Positions 9,357 through 17,775 of a DNA stretch of 32,864 bases are shown piece by piece. The position numbers were made by a program, and so were the translations under genes. This DNA is from Kiloniellales bacterium. Its GTDB lineage: Bacteria; Pseudomonadota; Alphaproteobacteria; Kiloniellales; JAKSDN01. Positions within the stretch are counted from its first letter, which is position 1; every line of letters starts with the position of its first letter. The notes below the pieces were generated by a model. That model was not told the DNA's origin, did not search any database, and saw only the letters and a program-made list of their open reading frames with translations. The stretch lies in NCBI GenBank assembly GCA_028280455.1, contig JANQLT010000127.1, positions 1 to 32,864 of the forward strand, written 5' to 3'.

Positions 9357-9875
9357 TCAGCCGCCGCCGCTGGCGGTCTTCTGCTCGCCCGCCGGGGCGG
9401 CGCTCGCCGCGCTGTCGCCCGCCGCCGGCTCGGCCGGCGGGGTCACCGAATGGGGCGGCGCGATGTTCAGCGGCTGCTTGACGATCGTCGCCTTGGTCTC
9501 GGGCTCGGCGGCATCGGCCTCGGCGGATTTCTTCTCGGGCTTCTTGCCACTTTTTTTCTTCGCGCCGGGGTCGCGCCGCGCCTCGTCGCGCAGGTCGCGC
9601 GCGGCCTGCTTGACCTCGCCGTCGGGGTCGATGGTGTTCTCGATCGTCTCGCGGAGGTTCTTGCCCTTGACGTTGCCGATCGCCTTGCGGGCGTCCTCGA
9701 GCTCGGCCTCGCGCACCATCTCGTCCATCGACGACTGGAACTCGCGCGAAACGCTGCGCGCCTTGCGCATCCACTTGCCGACCGTCCGCATGACTTGCGG
9801 CAGGTCCTTCGGTCCGATGACGATGAGGGCCAGAACGGCGACGATGGCCAGTTCCGCCCAACCTATGTCGGGCAT
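9357..9875 (-). CDS. tatB: Sec-independent protein translocase TatB
   Basis: 172 residues. One N-terminal membrane helix (about 5-20, GWAELAIVAVLALIVIGP) with the TatB-type Glu8 and the GPKDLP hinge is followed by an amphipathic helix (VMRTVGKWMRKARSVSREF). The rest is a charged, then Ala/Pro/Thr-rich, poorly conserved tail, as usual for TatB. It forms the substrate-receptor complex with TatC. Located 57 bp after tatA. Confidence 0.96.
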   Translation of the reverse strand: MPDIGWAELAIVAVLALIVIGPKDLPQVMRTVGKWMRKARSVSREFQSSMDEMVREAELEDARKAIGNVKGKNLRETIENTIDPDGEVKQAARDLRDEARRDPGAKKKSGKKPEKKSAEADAAEPETKATIVKQPLNIAPPHSVTPPAEPAAGDSAASAAPAGEQKTASGGG

Positions 9876-9932
9876 GGCGCTGCCTCGAGTCTCACGCGCC
9901 GGCTGCCGGCCGCGGCGGGCGCGGCAGGCGCG

Positions 9933-10202
9933 TCAGCCGGCCGAAGCCTTCTTCTTGTCGGGCTCTTCGGCGCTCTGCTCCTCGGAGTCTGTGATCGAGC
10001 GCTGGGCCGTGACCTCGGCCTCCGCCCCTTCCGCGTCGTCACCCTCCGCCTTCGCCTTGGGGTCTTCCTTGAGCCCCTTCTTGAAGGCCGTGATGCCGCG
10101 CCCGGCGTCACCCATCAGCTTGGTGAGCTTGCCGCCGCCGCCGAACAAGACAAGCACGACCACCAAGACGATGATCCAATGCCAGATAGAAAAGGTCCCC
10201 AT
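9933..10202 (-). CDS. tatA: Sec-independent protein translocase TatA
   Basis: 89 residues. TatA oligomers form the transport pore. The N-terminal [20 protein letters not shown] (about 7-26) gives the membrane helix and FGxxKL hinge, followed by the amphipathic helix [19 protein letters not shown]. The tail is acidic. ATG with AAGGGAG about 10 nt upstream. Predicted promoter at 10248-10276, overlapping the end of the preceding ABC ATPase gene. Confidence 0.97.
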   Translation of the reverse strand: MGTFSIWHWIIVLVVVLVLFGGGGKLTKLMGDAGRGITAFKKGLKEDPKAKAEGDDAEGAEAEVTAQRSITDSEEQSAEEPDKKKASAG

Positions 10203-10225
10203 ATTAGGGCTCTCCCTTGATTCCT

Positions 10226-10237
10226 CTCATCCTGAGG
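10226..10237. repeat. Short CTCATCCTGAGG repeat fragment in the tatA leader
   Basis: This 12-bp stretch is nearly identical, in reverse complement, to the GCTCAGGATGAGG half-arm at about 27447-27459 in the repeat element upstream of the response regulator gene. It may be the scar of an older copy of that repeat in the 63-bp gap between the ABC ATPase gene and tatA. Confidence 0.35.
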
Positions 10238-10247
10238 TGCTGGCCGG

Positions 10248-10276
10248 ACTATCGCAGAAAGGCCCTCAGCCCGCAA
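10248..10276 (-). promoter_or_regulatory. Predicted promoter of tatABC
   Basis: On the minus strand TTGCGG (10276-10271) and GATAGT (10253-10248) are 17 bp apart, 46 bp before the tatA start. The -35 hexamer lies inside the last codons of the ABC ATPase gene. It would let tatABC be transcribed independently of the possibly iron-controlled gene in front. Confidence 0.45.
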
Positions 10277-11366
10277 TGCTCGCCGCCGCAGCCGTCTCGC
10301 CCTCGTTTCTACGACGAAACACGAAGGCTTGGCTGCGGTCGAGCTCGATTTTCATGGGCGCGTTCTCGGCCGGCAAGAAGGCGCCGGGCACCCGGGCATG
10401 GAGGTGCACCGGCTCGATGCTGCCGTTAACCACGTTGAGGTGCAGCAGGCTGGTGCGGCCGAGCAGCCGGGCCGCCGTGACCCTGGCGAAGCCGCTGCCG
10501 TCGGCCGGCTCGGCCTCCAGGGGCGACAGCCGGATCGCCTCCGGCCGGATCAGCACCTCGACGGCGGTGCCGTCGGGCAGGCCCTCGGCCGCCAGGGCGC
10601 CCAGGGGGGTCTTGACCTGCTGGCCGGCGGTGACCGCCTCCAGCCGGTTGATCTCGCCGAAGAAGCCGGCGACGAAGGCGTTCTCCGGCCGGTAGTAGAG
10701 GGCGCTGGGCGGGCCGAACTGCTCGATCCGGCCCTCGCACAGCAGGGCGATCCGGTCGGCCATGAACATGGCCTCCTCCGGGTCGTGGGTCACCACCAGG
10801 CTCGCCGTGCCGCTCTCCTTGAGGATGTGCAGGGTCTGGTCGCGGACCCGGTGCCGGAGCTGGGCATCGAGCCCGGAGAAGGGCTCGTCCAGCAGCATGA
10901 CCCGCGGCTTGGGCGCCAGCGCCCTGGCCAGCGCCACCCGCTGCTGCTGGCCGCCGGACAGCGTGTGCGGGAAGGCCGCGGCCTGCGGCGCCATGCCGAC
11001 CAGCTCGAGGGTCTCCAAGGCGCGGGCCCGGCGCTCGCGGCCGGAGCGGCCGCGCAGGCCGAAGGCCACGTTGTCGACCACCGAGAGGTGCGGGAAGAGC
11101 GCATAGTCCTGGAACACCAGGCCGACGGAGCGGGCCTCCGGCGGCACCTCGCGGCTGCGATCCGCCACCACCTCGCCGTTCAGCAGCACCCGGCCCTGCT
11201 GCAGCGGCTCCAGGCCGGCGGCGATGCGCAGCAGGGTCGTCTTGCCGCAGCCCGAGGGCCCGAGCAGGCAGACGATCTCGCCGTCTTCGACGGTGAGCGA
11301 GAGGTCGTCCACGGCCACCAGCGAGCCGAAGGCGTGGCGAATATGCTCGACCTGGAGTGCGGTCAT
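10266..11366 (-). CDS. FbpC-like ABC transporter ATP-binding protein (ferric iron type)
   Basis: 366 residues. It has Walker A GPSGCGKTT (36-44), Q-loop FQDYALFPHLSV (about 85-96), signature LSGGQQQR (136-143), Walker B VMLLDEPFSGLD (156-167) and the H-loop THDPEEAMFMADR, then a C-terminal TOBE-like domain with VLIRPEAIRL. This layout is that of the CUT1/FbpC/PotA importers; the QQQRVALARALAPKP and FSGLDAQLR stretches look most like FbpC. No permease or binding protein gene adjoins it, so it must serve a transporter encoded elsewhere. It interrupts the usual scpB-tatA adjacency. Substrate by inference only: iron, with sulfate, thiamine or polyamine as alternatives. Confidence 0.8.
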   Translation of the reverse strand: MTALQVEHIRHAFGSLVAVDDLSLTVEDGEIVCLLGPSGCGKTTLLRIAAGLEPLQQGRVLLNGEVVADRSREVPPEARSVGLVFQDYALFPHLSVVDNVAFGLRGRSGRERRARALETLELVGMAPQAAAFPHTLSGGQQQRVALARALAPKPRVMLLDEPFSGLDAQLRHRVRDQTLHILKESGTASLVVTHDPEEAMFMADRIALLCEGRIEQFGPPSALYYRPENAFVAGFFGEINRLEAVTAGQQVKTPLGALAAEGLPDGTAVEVLIRPEAIRLSPLEAEPADGSGFARVTAARLLGRTSLLHLNVVNGSIEPVHLHARVPGAFLPAENAPMKIELDRSQAFVFRRRNEGETAAAASIAG

Positions 11367-11383
11367 TCCAACGCAGCAGAATA

Positions 11384-11406
11384 TTGAGACTGACTTGCAG
11401 TCTCAA
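11384..11406. promoter_or_regulatory. Candidate Fur-type operator upstream of the FbpC-like gene
   Basis: A perfect dyad with 9-bp arms TTGAGACTG and CAGTCTCAA around ACTTG starts 18 bp upstream of the ATG. On the minus strand the sequence TTGCAAGTCAGTCTCAATA resembles Fur boxes of the TTGCAAATCATTCTCA type. A second related half (TTGCGAAATGGTTTGAGA) overlaps just upstream. The surroundings are AT-richer than the neighbouring coding DNA. It fits iron control of an iron transporter ATPase, but another dimeric regulator could bind. Confidence 0.5.
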
Positions 11407-11442
11407 ACCATTTCGCAAGTAGGGTTATTGCCGGTGCGTTGC

Positions 11443-12297
11443 TTAGCCGCCGCCCTGCCGAACCTCAAGCTGGTCTTCGGCGGCCGGCTCTTCCGCAGGC
11501 GCCGGCTCGGCCTCGGGCTCCGGCTCGACCTCGGCCTCTTGCTCCGGCTCCGGCTCGGGCTCGGGCTCGCCGTCCTCGGCCGGCTCGGCCGCGTCCTCCT
11601 CCGCCGCCGCCTCGTCGTCCGCCTCATCGCGGATCTCGTCGGCGACGCCGAAGTCCTCGGCCAGGGCCTCGTCCGCGGCCAAGGGCTCGTCGCCCTCGCC
11701 GCCGTCCTCGCCCTCGTCGTCCTCCTCCTCGTCCAGCTCGCCGCGGGCGGCCATGACCGCCATGGCCGGCCGGGTGTCGAGCAGCCCGGCGGCCTTCAGC
11801 TCGTCGCGGCCGGGCAGCGCATCGATCGTCTCCAGGCCGAACTGGTCGAGAAAGGCCGGGCTGGTGCCCCAGGTGATCGGCCGGCCGGGCACGCGGCGGC
11901 GGCCGCGCGGCTTGATCCAGCCGGCCTCGAGCAGCACGTCGAGGGTGCCGCGCGACAGGCTGACGCCGCGGATCTCCTCGATCTCGGCGCGGGTCACCGG
12001 CTGGTGGTAGGCGATCACCGCCAGGGTCTCGACGGCCGCGCGGGACAGCTTGCGCTTGACCGTGGTCTCCAGCTTCATCAGCGGCGCCAGGTCGGCCGCC
12101 GTGCGGAAGGCCCAGCGCTCACCGACCTGGACCAGGGTCACGCCGCGGTTGGCGTAGAGCCCCTTGAGCTCCTCGATCAGGCCGTCGAGATCGGCGTCGT
12201 CCGGCAGGTGGCGGGCCAGGTCGTTGCGGGTCAGGGGCCCCTGCGAGGCGAACAGCAACGCCTCGATCAGCCGTAGTTGTTGAAAGCGGTCGTTCAC
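11443..12297 (-). CDS. scpB: Segregation and condensation protein B
   Basis: 284 residues. ScpB binds ScpA and SMC to form the bacterial condensin that organises the chromosome. The N-terminal winged-helix pair (about 5-165) carries LIEALLFASQGPLT, RAAVETLAVIAYHQPVTRAEIEEIRGV and GRPITWGTSPAFLDQFGL, all typical. From about residue 188 there is a very acidic, Glu/Ala/Pro/Asp-rich tail of nearly 100 residues, longer than in many ScpB proteins. GTG start in a GTGA overlap with scpA. Confidence 0.95.
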   Translation of the reverse strand: MNDRFQQLRLIEALLFASQGPLTRNDLARHLPDDADLDGLIEELKGLYANRGVTLVQVGERWAFRTAADLAPLMKLETTVKRKLSRAAVETLAVIAYHQPVTRAEIEEIRGVSLSRGTLDVLLEAGWIKPRGRRRVPGRPITWGTSPAFLDQFGLETIDALPGRDELKAAGLLDTRPAMAVMAARGELDEEEDDEGEDGGEGDEPLAADEALAEDFGVADEIRDEADDEAAAEEDAAEPAEDGEPEPEPEPEQEAEVEPEPEAEPAPAEEPAAEDQLEVRQGGG

Positions 12298-13076
12298 GTC
12301 TGTTCCACCCGGGCACGCAGATAGATCGGTCCGAAGGAGCCTTCCTGGCGGATCTCGATCTTGCCTTCGCGGACCATCTCCAGGCTCGCCGCCAGGGTCG
12401 AGGCGACGCCCGAGCGCTGGCGCAGGGCGCCCTCCAGGTCGCTCGGCAGGAAGGCGGTCAGGCTGCGCCAGCTCGGCATGGCGCCGAGCAGGCCCTCCAG
12501 ACGCTTGATGGCCTGTTCCATGGTGTAGAGCTCGGTCGGCTGGATCCGCAGGCTGGTCGCCTCGGCGCGCACCGCGTTGCGCGCATAGGCCTGCAAGAGT
12601 TCGTAGAGCGAGACGTCATAGACCGTCGTGCTGACCACGTCGAGCGGCTGCGGCTCGCCGCGGCCGAAAAACTGCTGACCGAGGCGCGGCAGGTCGACGA
12701 GCCGCTTGCCGGCGTTCTGCATGGCCTCGAGGCGCTGGAGCTGGAAGCGCAGGGCGGCAGCCATCTGGGCGCCGGTCGGCTCGCCCTCGCCTTCCGGCTC
12801 GGGGATCAGCAGGCGCGACTTGAGGTAGGCGAGCCAGGCCGCCATGACCAGGTAGTCCGCGGCGATCTCCAGGCGCAGGTCGCGGGCCCGCTCGATGAAG
12901 CTGAGGTACTGCTCGGCCAGCGCCAGGATCGAGATCTTGGTCAGGTCGACCTTCTGGTCGCGGGCCAGGTCGAGCAGCAGGTCGATCGGCCCCTCGTAGA
13001 CGTCGAGGTCGACCACCAGCATGGAGGCCGGCTCCTGCCGCTCGGCCTCCTGCTCGAAGCTGTCCAGGTCGCTCAT
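12294..13076 (-). CDS. scpA: Segregation and condensation protein A
   Basis: 260 residues. ScpA is the kleisin of the SMC-ScpAB complex. The N-terminal LVVDLDVYEGPIDLLLDLARDQKVDLTKI region binds SMC, with LRLEIAADYLVMAAWLAYLKSRLLIP following, and a C-terminal winged helix (REGKIEIRQEGSFGPIYLR) closes the ring. ATG start 15 bp after the M50 protease gene; stop overlaps scpB by 4 nt. Confidence 0.96.
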   Translation of the reverse strand: MSDLDSFEQEAERQEPASMLVVDLDVYEGPIDLLLDLARDQKVDLTKISILALAEQYLSFIERARDLRLEIAADYLVMAAWLAYLKSRLLIPEPEGEGEPTGAQMAAALRFQLQRLEAMQNAGKRLVDLPRLGQQFFGRGEPQPLDVVSTTVYDVSLYELLQAYARNAVRAEATSLRIQPTELYTMEQAIKRLEGLLGAMPSWRSLTAFLPSDLEGALRQRSGVASTLAASLEMVREGKIEIRQEGSFGPIYLRARVEQT

Positions 13077-13091
13077 CGTCCCGCCTTCCGC

Positions 13092-13784
13092 TTAGCGCAC
13101 GCCGGCCAGGGCATGGAAGAAGGGCAGCAGCCATTCCACCGGTGTCCAGACCAGGACGGCGAAGATGTTGAGGTCGAAACCGAGCCGGCTGCCGACGAAG
13201 GGCAGCAGGAAGATGACGCCGACCAGGATCAGCAGGCCGTAGCGCTCGAGCCGGGCCAGCGGCAGGGCCAGCGGGCGCGGCAGCAGGCCGACCGCCACCC
13301 GGCCGCCGTCGAGCGGCGGCAGGGGCAGCATGTTGAAGACCGCCAAGACCAGGTTGAGCACGATCGAATTGTAGAGGGTCTGCACCGACCAGACAGCCAC
13401 GCTTTCCGGCATCAGGGCGGCGATGTGAAACAGGAAGGCGGAGATCGTCGCCAGCAGCAGGTTGGCCCCCGGCCCCGCCAGGGCGACCAGCACCATGTCG
13501 CGCCGCGGCTGGCGCAGCCGGCCGAAGGCGACCGGCACCGGCTTGGCCCAGCCGAACAGGAAGGGCGCCCGCAGCAAGAGCAGCAGGGCCGGCAGGATCA
13601 CGGTGCCGAAGGCGTCGACGTGGCGCAGCGGGTTGAAAGTGACCCGGCCCTGCCGATAGGCGGTGTCGTCGCCCAGCCGCCAGGCGACGAAGCCGTGCGC
13701 CGCCTCGTGCAGGGTGATGGCGAAGAGGACCGGCAGCACCCAGGTGGTGGCGGTGTAGATGAGCTCGGAGACCGAGGCGTCCAT
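13092..13784 (-). CDS. Site-2-protease-like M50 membrane metalloprotease
   Basis: 230 residues, an integral membrane protein with about five hydrophobic segments. The zinc site is HEAAHG (26-31) in the second helix and NMLPLPPLDGGRV (about 151-163), where Asp159 is the third ligand. It belongs to the compact S2P/M50 group without a PDZ domain. Its substrate is unknown; such proteases cleave membrane-embedded regulators or signal remnants. It lies between nagZ (9 bp upstream) and scpA in one tight run. Confidence 0.93.
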   Translation of the reverse strand: MDASVSELIYTATTWVLPVLFAITLHEAAHGFVAWRLGDDTAYRQGRVTFNPLRHVDAFGTVILPALLLLLRAPFLFGWAKPVPVAFGRLRQPRRDMVLVALAGPGANLLLATISAFLFHIAALMPESVAVWSVQTLYNSIVLNLVLAVFNMLPLPPLDGGRVAVGLLPRPLALPLARLERYGLLILVGVIFLLPFVGSRLGFDLNIFAVLVWTPVEWLLPFFHALAGVR

Positions 13785-13793
13785 CGCCCCCGC

Positions 13794-14846
13794 CTAATGG
13801 GCCCGGAGCAGTGCGTCAAGGCGCGCGCGCAGGGCCGCCGAGTCGATCGGCTCCGGCGCCCAGACCAGCCGCTGCAGGGCGGCCTCCAGGCGCCTCATGC
13901 CGGCCTCGGAAAGCGGCCCGGCGGCGGCCGCGGCCAGCGCCATCTCGGCCGAGTCGCCGTTGCAGTGCAGGGCGACGTCGCAGCCGGCGGCCAGGCAAGC
14001 GGCCGTGCGCTCGCCCAGGTCGCCCGCCAGCGCCGACATCGAGAGGTCGTCGCTGAACAGCAGGCCCTGGAAGCCGATGAATTCGCGGATCACCTGCCGC
14101 AGGATCGGCGCCGAGGCGGTCGCCGGCGTCATGCCGTCGATCGCCGGCAGGCAGATGTGGGCGGTCATCGCCATGGGCATGTCCGCCAGCGCCTGGAAGG
14201 GCAGGAAGTCGCTGCGCTCCAGCTCCCGGATCTCGGCCTCGATGACCGGCAGGGCGTGGTGGGAATCGCAGAGCGCCCGGCCATGGCCCGGCAGGTGCTT
14301 GACCACCGGCAGCACGCCGCCGGCCAGCAGGCCGTCGCAGAAGGCGCGCCCGAGCCGGGCCACAGTGGCCGGATCGCCGCCGAAGGCGCGGTCGCCGACG
14401 ACGTCGCTGGCACCGCTGTGGCGGAGGTCGAGCACCGGGGCGCAATCGACTGTTATGCCGAGCGAATGCAGGTTGTGGGCAATCAGCCGCGCCTGCAGCC
14501 CGGCGGCCTCCTCGGCCACCGCCGGGTCGCTCTCGGCCAGGGCGCCGATCTCGCCCGCCGCCGGCTGGCTCGGCCAATGGGGCGGCTTCAGGCGCTCGAC
14601 CCGGCCGCCCTCCTGGTCGATCAGCAGCAGCGCGTCGGCGCGGCCGACGCTGTCCCGCAGGTCGCCGACCAGGGCGCGGATCTGCTCCGGCGTCTCGCAG
14701 TTGCGCTTAAAGAGGATGAAGCCGAGCGGATCGCTGTCGGCGAAGAAGTCGCGCTCCCAGTCGCTCAGCGCCGTCCCGGCGCAGCCGAAGACGATGGCAC
14801 GCGGCGGCGCGCCGCTCGGGGCGCCCGACGTCGGACCGCTCGGCAA
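13794..14846 (-). CDS. nagZ: Beta-N-acetylhexosaminidase NagZ (GH3)
   Basis: 350 residues against about 340 in E. coli. NagZ removes N-acetylglucosamine from recycled anhydromuropeptides in the cytoplasm. Visible are LLIDQEGGRVERL (74-86), KHLPGHG (183-189), the catalytic-loop DSHHALPVIE (194-203) and the nucleophile region LLFSDDLSM near 255-263. The start is uncertain. The TTG at 14846 has no clear ribosome site, while an in-frame CTG at 14864 has GAGG 7 nt upstream. Either way the first 15-20 residues are a low-complexity Pro/Gly/Ser extension. It begins about 27 bp after the SPOR gene. Confidence 0.93.
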   Translation of the reverse strand: MPSGPTSGAPSGAPPRAIVFGCAGTALSDWERDFFADSDPLGFILFKRNCETPEQIRALVGDLRDSVGRADALLLIDQEGGRVERLKPPHWPSQPAAGEIGALAESDPAVAEEAAGLQARLIAHNLHSLGITVDCAPVLDLRHSGASDVVGDRAFGGDPATVARLGRAFCDGLLAGGVLPVVKHLPGHGRALCDSHHALPVIEAEIRELERSDFLPFQALADMPMAMTAHICLPAIDGMTPATASAPILRQVIREFIGFQGLLFSDDLSMSALAGDLGERTAACLAAGCDVALHCNGDSAEMALAAAAAGPLSEAGMRRLEAALQRLVWAPEPIDSAALRARLDALLRAH

Positions 14847-14873
14847 CTGTGCGGGGTCGGACAGCGCGGAGCC

Positions 14874-16019
14874 TCAGCGCCGCTGGACGATGCAGGCCTG
14901 GTTCTTCGCCTTGATCTGGGCGCACATGTCCTGGGCGGTGGCCCGGCTCGGGAAGGGCCCGGTCTGCACCCGGTGGTAGAGCGTGCCCTTGACCGTGGCC
15001 TCCTGCACCGCGAGGTCCATGTCGCCGAGCAGGCTCGGGAAGGTCCGCTGCAGCCGGCTCCACTCCTTGCTGGCGGCGTCGGAGCTGGTGACCGAGGCGA
15101 GCTGGATGACGTAGTCGCCCTTCTGGATGGCCGCGACCTGGACGCCGGCCGCCTGGGCCAGGGTCGGCCCCCCTGCACCGCCAGCGGCACCGCCGCCCGA
15201 AGCGGCCCCGGACGCGCCGCCGGAAGCGGCGCCCGCCGCGGCACCGGCCGACGCGCTGCCGCCGGCGGCCGGGGCCGTCGAGGCCTCGATCTGCGGGCTG
15301 GCGGCGGCGGTCTGCTGCGCCTCGCTCTGCTGGGCTTCGGCCTGGGCCGGCGCCTCGGTCTCGGTCGGCACCGCGATGGTGGCCGCCGGCTCGGGCGCGC
15401 TGGCGGCGACCTCGGTCTCGGCGGGCTGCGCCTCTGCGGCCGACTCGGAGGCTTGCGCGCTCTCGGTGCCGGCCGGCTCGGCCGCGGCCGGGGTCTCGCT
15501 CGCCGGGTCGGTCACCGAGGCGATCTCGGGCCCGGTGCCCCCGGCGGGCACCAGCGGCTCCGGCACCTCGGGCGGCGACAGCAGGCGCTCGACCTGCTGC
15601 TCGGCGCCTTCCTCGCCCTGGTGCAGCACCAGCTTGTCCTGGTTCGGCACGACCATGCCGCCGGGGTTCTCGGGCTTGACCTTGATCGGCCGGACGTCGG
15701 CCATCAGGGTCGGCACCTCGTCACGGTAGCCGCTGCTCAGGCCCCACTTGTAGGCGAACCAGACGACGCCGCCGAAGGCGCCGACGGCCAGCAGGGCCAG
15801 CAGCATGCCGGCCCAGCGGCGCGGCGGGCGCGCGGCCTCCTCGGGCTCGGCCTCGCTCGCCTCGGGGAATACGCCGAGCGGCTCGTCCGCCTCGCCGAGC
15901 TCAGGCGCCGCGGGACCGAGCTGACCCGGCTGGCCGCGCGAGGGGCCTTGCCGGTTGCCGAAGTCGACCTCCATGACCGTGGTGGTTGCTTCCACCATCC
16001 GAGGTTCCGACGCCATCAT
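14874..16019 (-). CDS. SPOR-domain membrane protein
   Basis: 381 residues. An acidic cytoplasmic N-terminus of about 65 residues is followed by one membrane segment (about 69-91, [20 protein letters not shown]). A long periplasmic linker rich in Ala, Glu, Ser and Pro comes next, then a C-terminal SPOR domain (about 305-381, starting [20 protein letters not shown] and including [19 protein letters not shown]). SPOR domains bind peptidoglycan stripped of stem peptides at division sites, so a septal role is likely. This argS-SPOR-nagZ neighbourhood is common in Alphaproteobacteria. The start overlaps the argS stop as ATGA, and a second in-frame ATG follows directly. Confidence 0.92.
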   Translation of the reverse strand: MMASEPRMVEATTTVMEVDFGNRQGPSRGQPGQLGPAAPELGEADEPLGVFPEASEAEPEEAARPPRRWAGMLLALLAVGAFGGVVWFAYKWGLSSGYRDEVPTLMADVRPIKVKPENPGGMVVPNQDKLVLHQGEEGAEQQVERLLSPPEVPEPLVPAGGTGPEIASVTDPASETPAAAEPAGTESAQASESAAEAQPAETEVAASAPEPAATIAVPTETEAPAQAEAQQSEAQQTAAASPQIEASTAPAAGGSASAGAAAGAASGGASGAASGGGAAGGAGGPTLAQAAGVQVAAIQKGDYVIQLASVTSSDAASKEWSRLQRTFPSLLGDMDLAVQEATVKGTLYHRVQTGPFPSRATAQDMCAQIKAKNQACIVQRR

Positions 16020-17770
16020 CTCATCTCCTCAAGCGGCTCGACGCCAAATAGCTGGAGGCCGGAGGCCACCACCGATTTGACCGCCGTTACCAAAGCCAGG
16101 CGCGCGCGGGTCAGGTCCGGATTGTCGGGGACGAGAAACCGAAGCTGCGCGTCTTCCTTGCCCTTTGTCCAAAGGCCATGGAAGGCCGCCGCCACGTCGT
16201 ACAAGTAAAAGGCCACACGATGCGGCTCGTTGGCCTCGGCGGCCCCCTCCAGTAGCCGCGGCCAACCGGCTAACTGCTTCATGAGACCAAGCTCCGAAGA
16301 GTCGGTCAAGAGATTGACGGGCGCTTGCGTCATGGCCTCCGCCGAAAGCTCCAGGTCCGGCAGCTCCTCGGCCGCGAGCCGAAAGACCGAGCAGCAGCGC
16401 GCATGGGCATATTGCACATAGAACACCGGATTGTCGCGGGTCTGTTCATGCACTTTCTCAAGATCGAAGTCCAGAGGCGCATCGTTCTTGCGAGTCAGCA
16501 TGATGAAACGCACCACGCCGCGGCCGACCTCGTCGACCAGGTCGCGCAGGGTGACGAACTCGCCGGCGCGCTTGGACATCTTGACCAGCGCGCCGCTACG
16601 CAGCAGGCGGACCATCTGGCAGATCTGCACCTCGAGCCGGCCCTCGCCGTCGGTCAGGGCCGTGACCGCCGCCTTCATGCGCTTGACGTAGCCGCTGTGG
16701 TCGGCGCCCCAGACGTCGATCATGGTCTCGCCGCCGCGCCGGAACTTGTCCAGGTGGTTGGCCATGTCGGAGGCGAAGTAGGTCCAGGAGCCGTCGGATT
16801 TCTTGATCGGCCGGTCCGTGTCGTCGCCGAAGCGGGTCGCCCGGAACAGGAGCTGCGGCCGGGGCTCCCAGTCCTCGGGCTGCTTGCCCTTGGGCGGCTC
16901 CAGGACGCCGGTGTAGACCAGATCGCGCGATTCCAGCTCCTGCAGCACGGCCTCGACGCCGCCGGCATCGACCAGGCCGCGCTCGGAGGTAAAGACGTCC
17001 TGCTCGATGCCCAGGCTCTTGAGGTCGTCCTTGATGACGGCCATCTGGGCGTCGATCGCGAAGCGCCGGACCTCGGCCAGCCAGTCCGCCTCGGGCAGGC
17101 CGAGCCAGCGGTCGCCGTCGCGCTCGGCCAGGGCCTGGCCGACGGCCTTGAGGTAGGTGCCCGGATAGGCGCCGGCGGGGATCTCGCCGATCGCCTCGCC
17201 CAGGGCCTCGCGGTAGCGCAGGTGGGCGGAGCGGGCCAGGGTGTCGACCTGGCTGCCGTTGTCGTTGATGTAGTACTCGCGGGTCACCGCGAAGCCGACC
17301 TTCTCCAGGAGCGAGGCCAGGGCGTCGCCGAACACGGCGCCGCGGGCATGGCCGACGGTCAGCGGGCCGGTCGGGTTGGCCGAGACGTACTCGACGTTGA
17401 CCGGCCGGCCGGCGCCGAGGTCCGAGCTCCCGTAGGCTTCGCCGGCCGCGAGGATCTCGCCCAGCCGGGCGTGCCAGAAGGCCTCGTCGAGGCGCAGGTT
17501 GATGAAGCCGGGCCCGGCGACCTCGGCGGCGGTGACGTGGGGCCTACCGGCCAGGCGCTCGGCCAGCGGCTCGGCCAGGGCGCGCGGCTTGAGCCCGGCC
17601 GGCTTGGCCAGGACCATGGCGGCGTTGGTCGAGAGGTCGCCGTGGCTCGGATCGCGCGGCGGCTCGACGGTGACCCGGCGGGTGTCGAGGCCGGCCGAGA
17701 GCAAGCCCTGGCTGGCCAGGGCCTCGATCTCGACCACCACCTGGTCGCGAAAGCGCCGATAGAGGTTCAT
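16016..17770 (-). CDS. argS: Arginyl-tRNA synthetase
   Basis: 584 residues, typical length. A class I synthetase: the N-terminal additional domain (about 1-110, with [19 protein letters not shown]) recognises the tRNA, the HIGH-type motif reads [10 protein letters not shown] (135-144), and a complete KMSKR loop ([19 protein letters not shown]) is present. Many ArgRS lack the canonical KMSK, so its retention here is worth noting. The C-terminal DALR anticodon-binding domain ends in [13 protein letters not shown] start 5 bp after dgt. Confidence 0.98.
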   Translation of the reverse strand: MNLYRRFRDQVVVEIEALASQGLLSAGLDTRRVTVEPPRDPSHGDLSTNAAMVLAKPAGLKPRALAEPLAERLAGRPHVTAAEVAGPGFINLRLDEAFWHARLGEILAAGEAYGSSDLGAGRPVNVEYVSANPTGPLTVGHARGAVFGDALASLLEKVGFAVTREYYINDNGSQVDTLARSAHLRYREALGEAIGEIPAGAYPGTYLKAVGQALAERDGDRWLGLPEADWLAEVRRFAIDAQMAVIKDDLKSLGIEQDVFTSERGLVDAGGVEAVLQELESRDLVYTGVLEPPKGKQPEDWEPRPQLLFRATRFGDDTDRPIKKSDGSWTYFASDMANHLDKFRRGGETMIDVWGADHSGYVKRMKAAVTALTDGEGRLEVQICQMVRLLRSGALVKMSKRAGEFVTLRDLVDEVGRGVVRFIMLTRKNDAPLDFDLEKVHEQTRDNPVFYVQYAHARCCSVFRLAAEELPDLELSAEAMTQAPVNLLTDSSELGLMKQLAGWPRLLEGAAEANEPHRVAFYLYDVAAAFHGLWTKGKEDAQLRFLVPDNPDLTRARLALVTAVKSVVASGLQLFGVEPLEEMR

Positions 17771-17775
17771 GGCGC

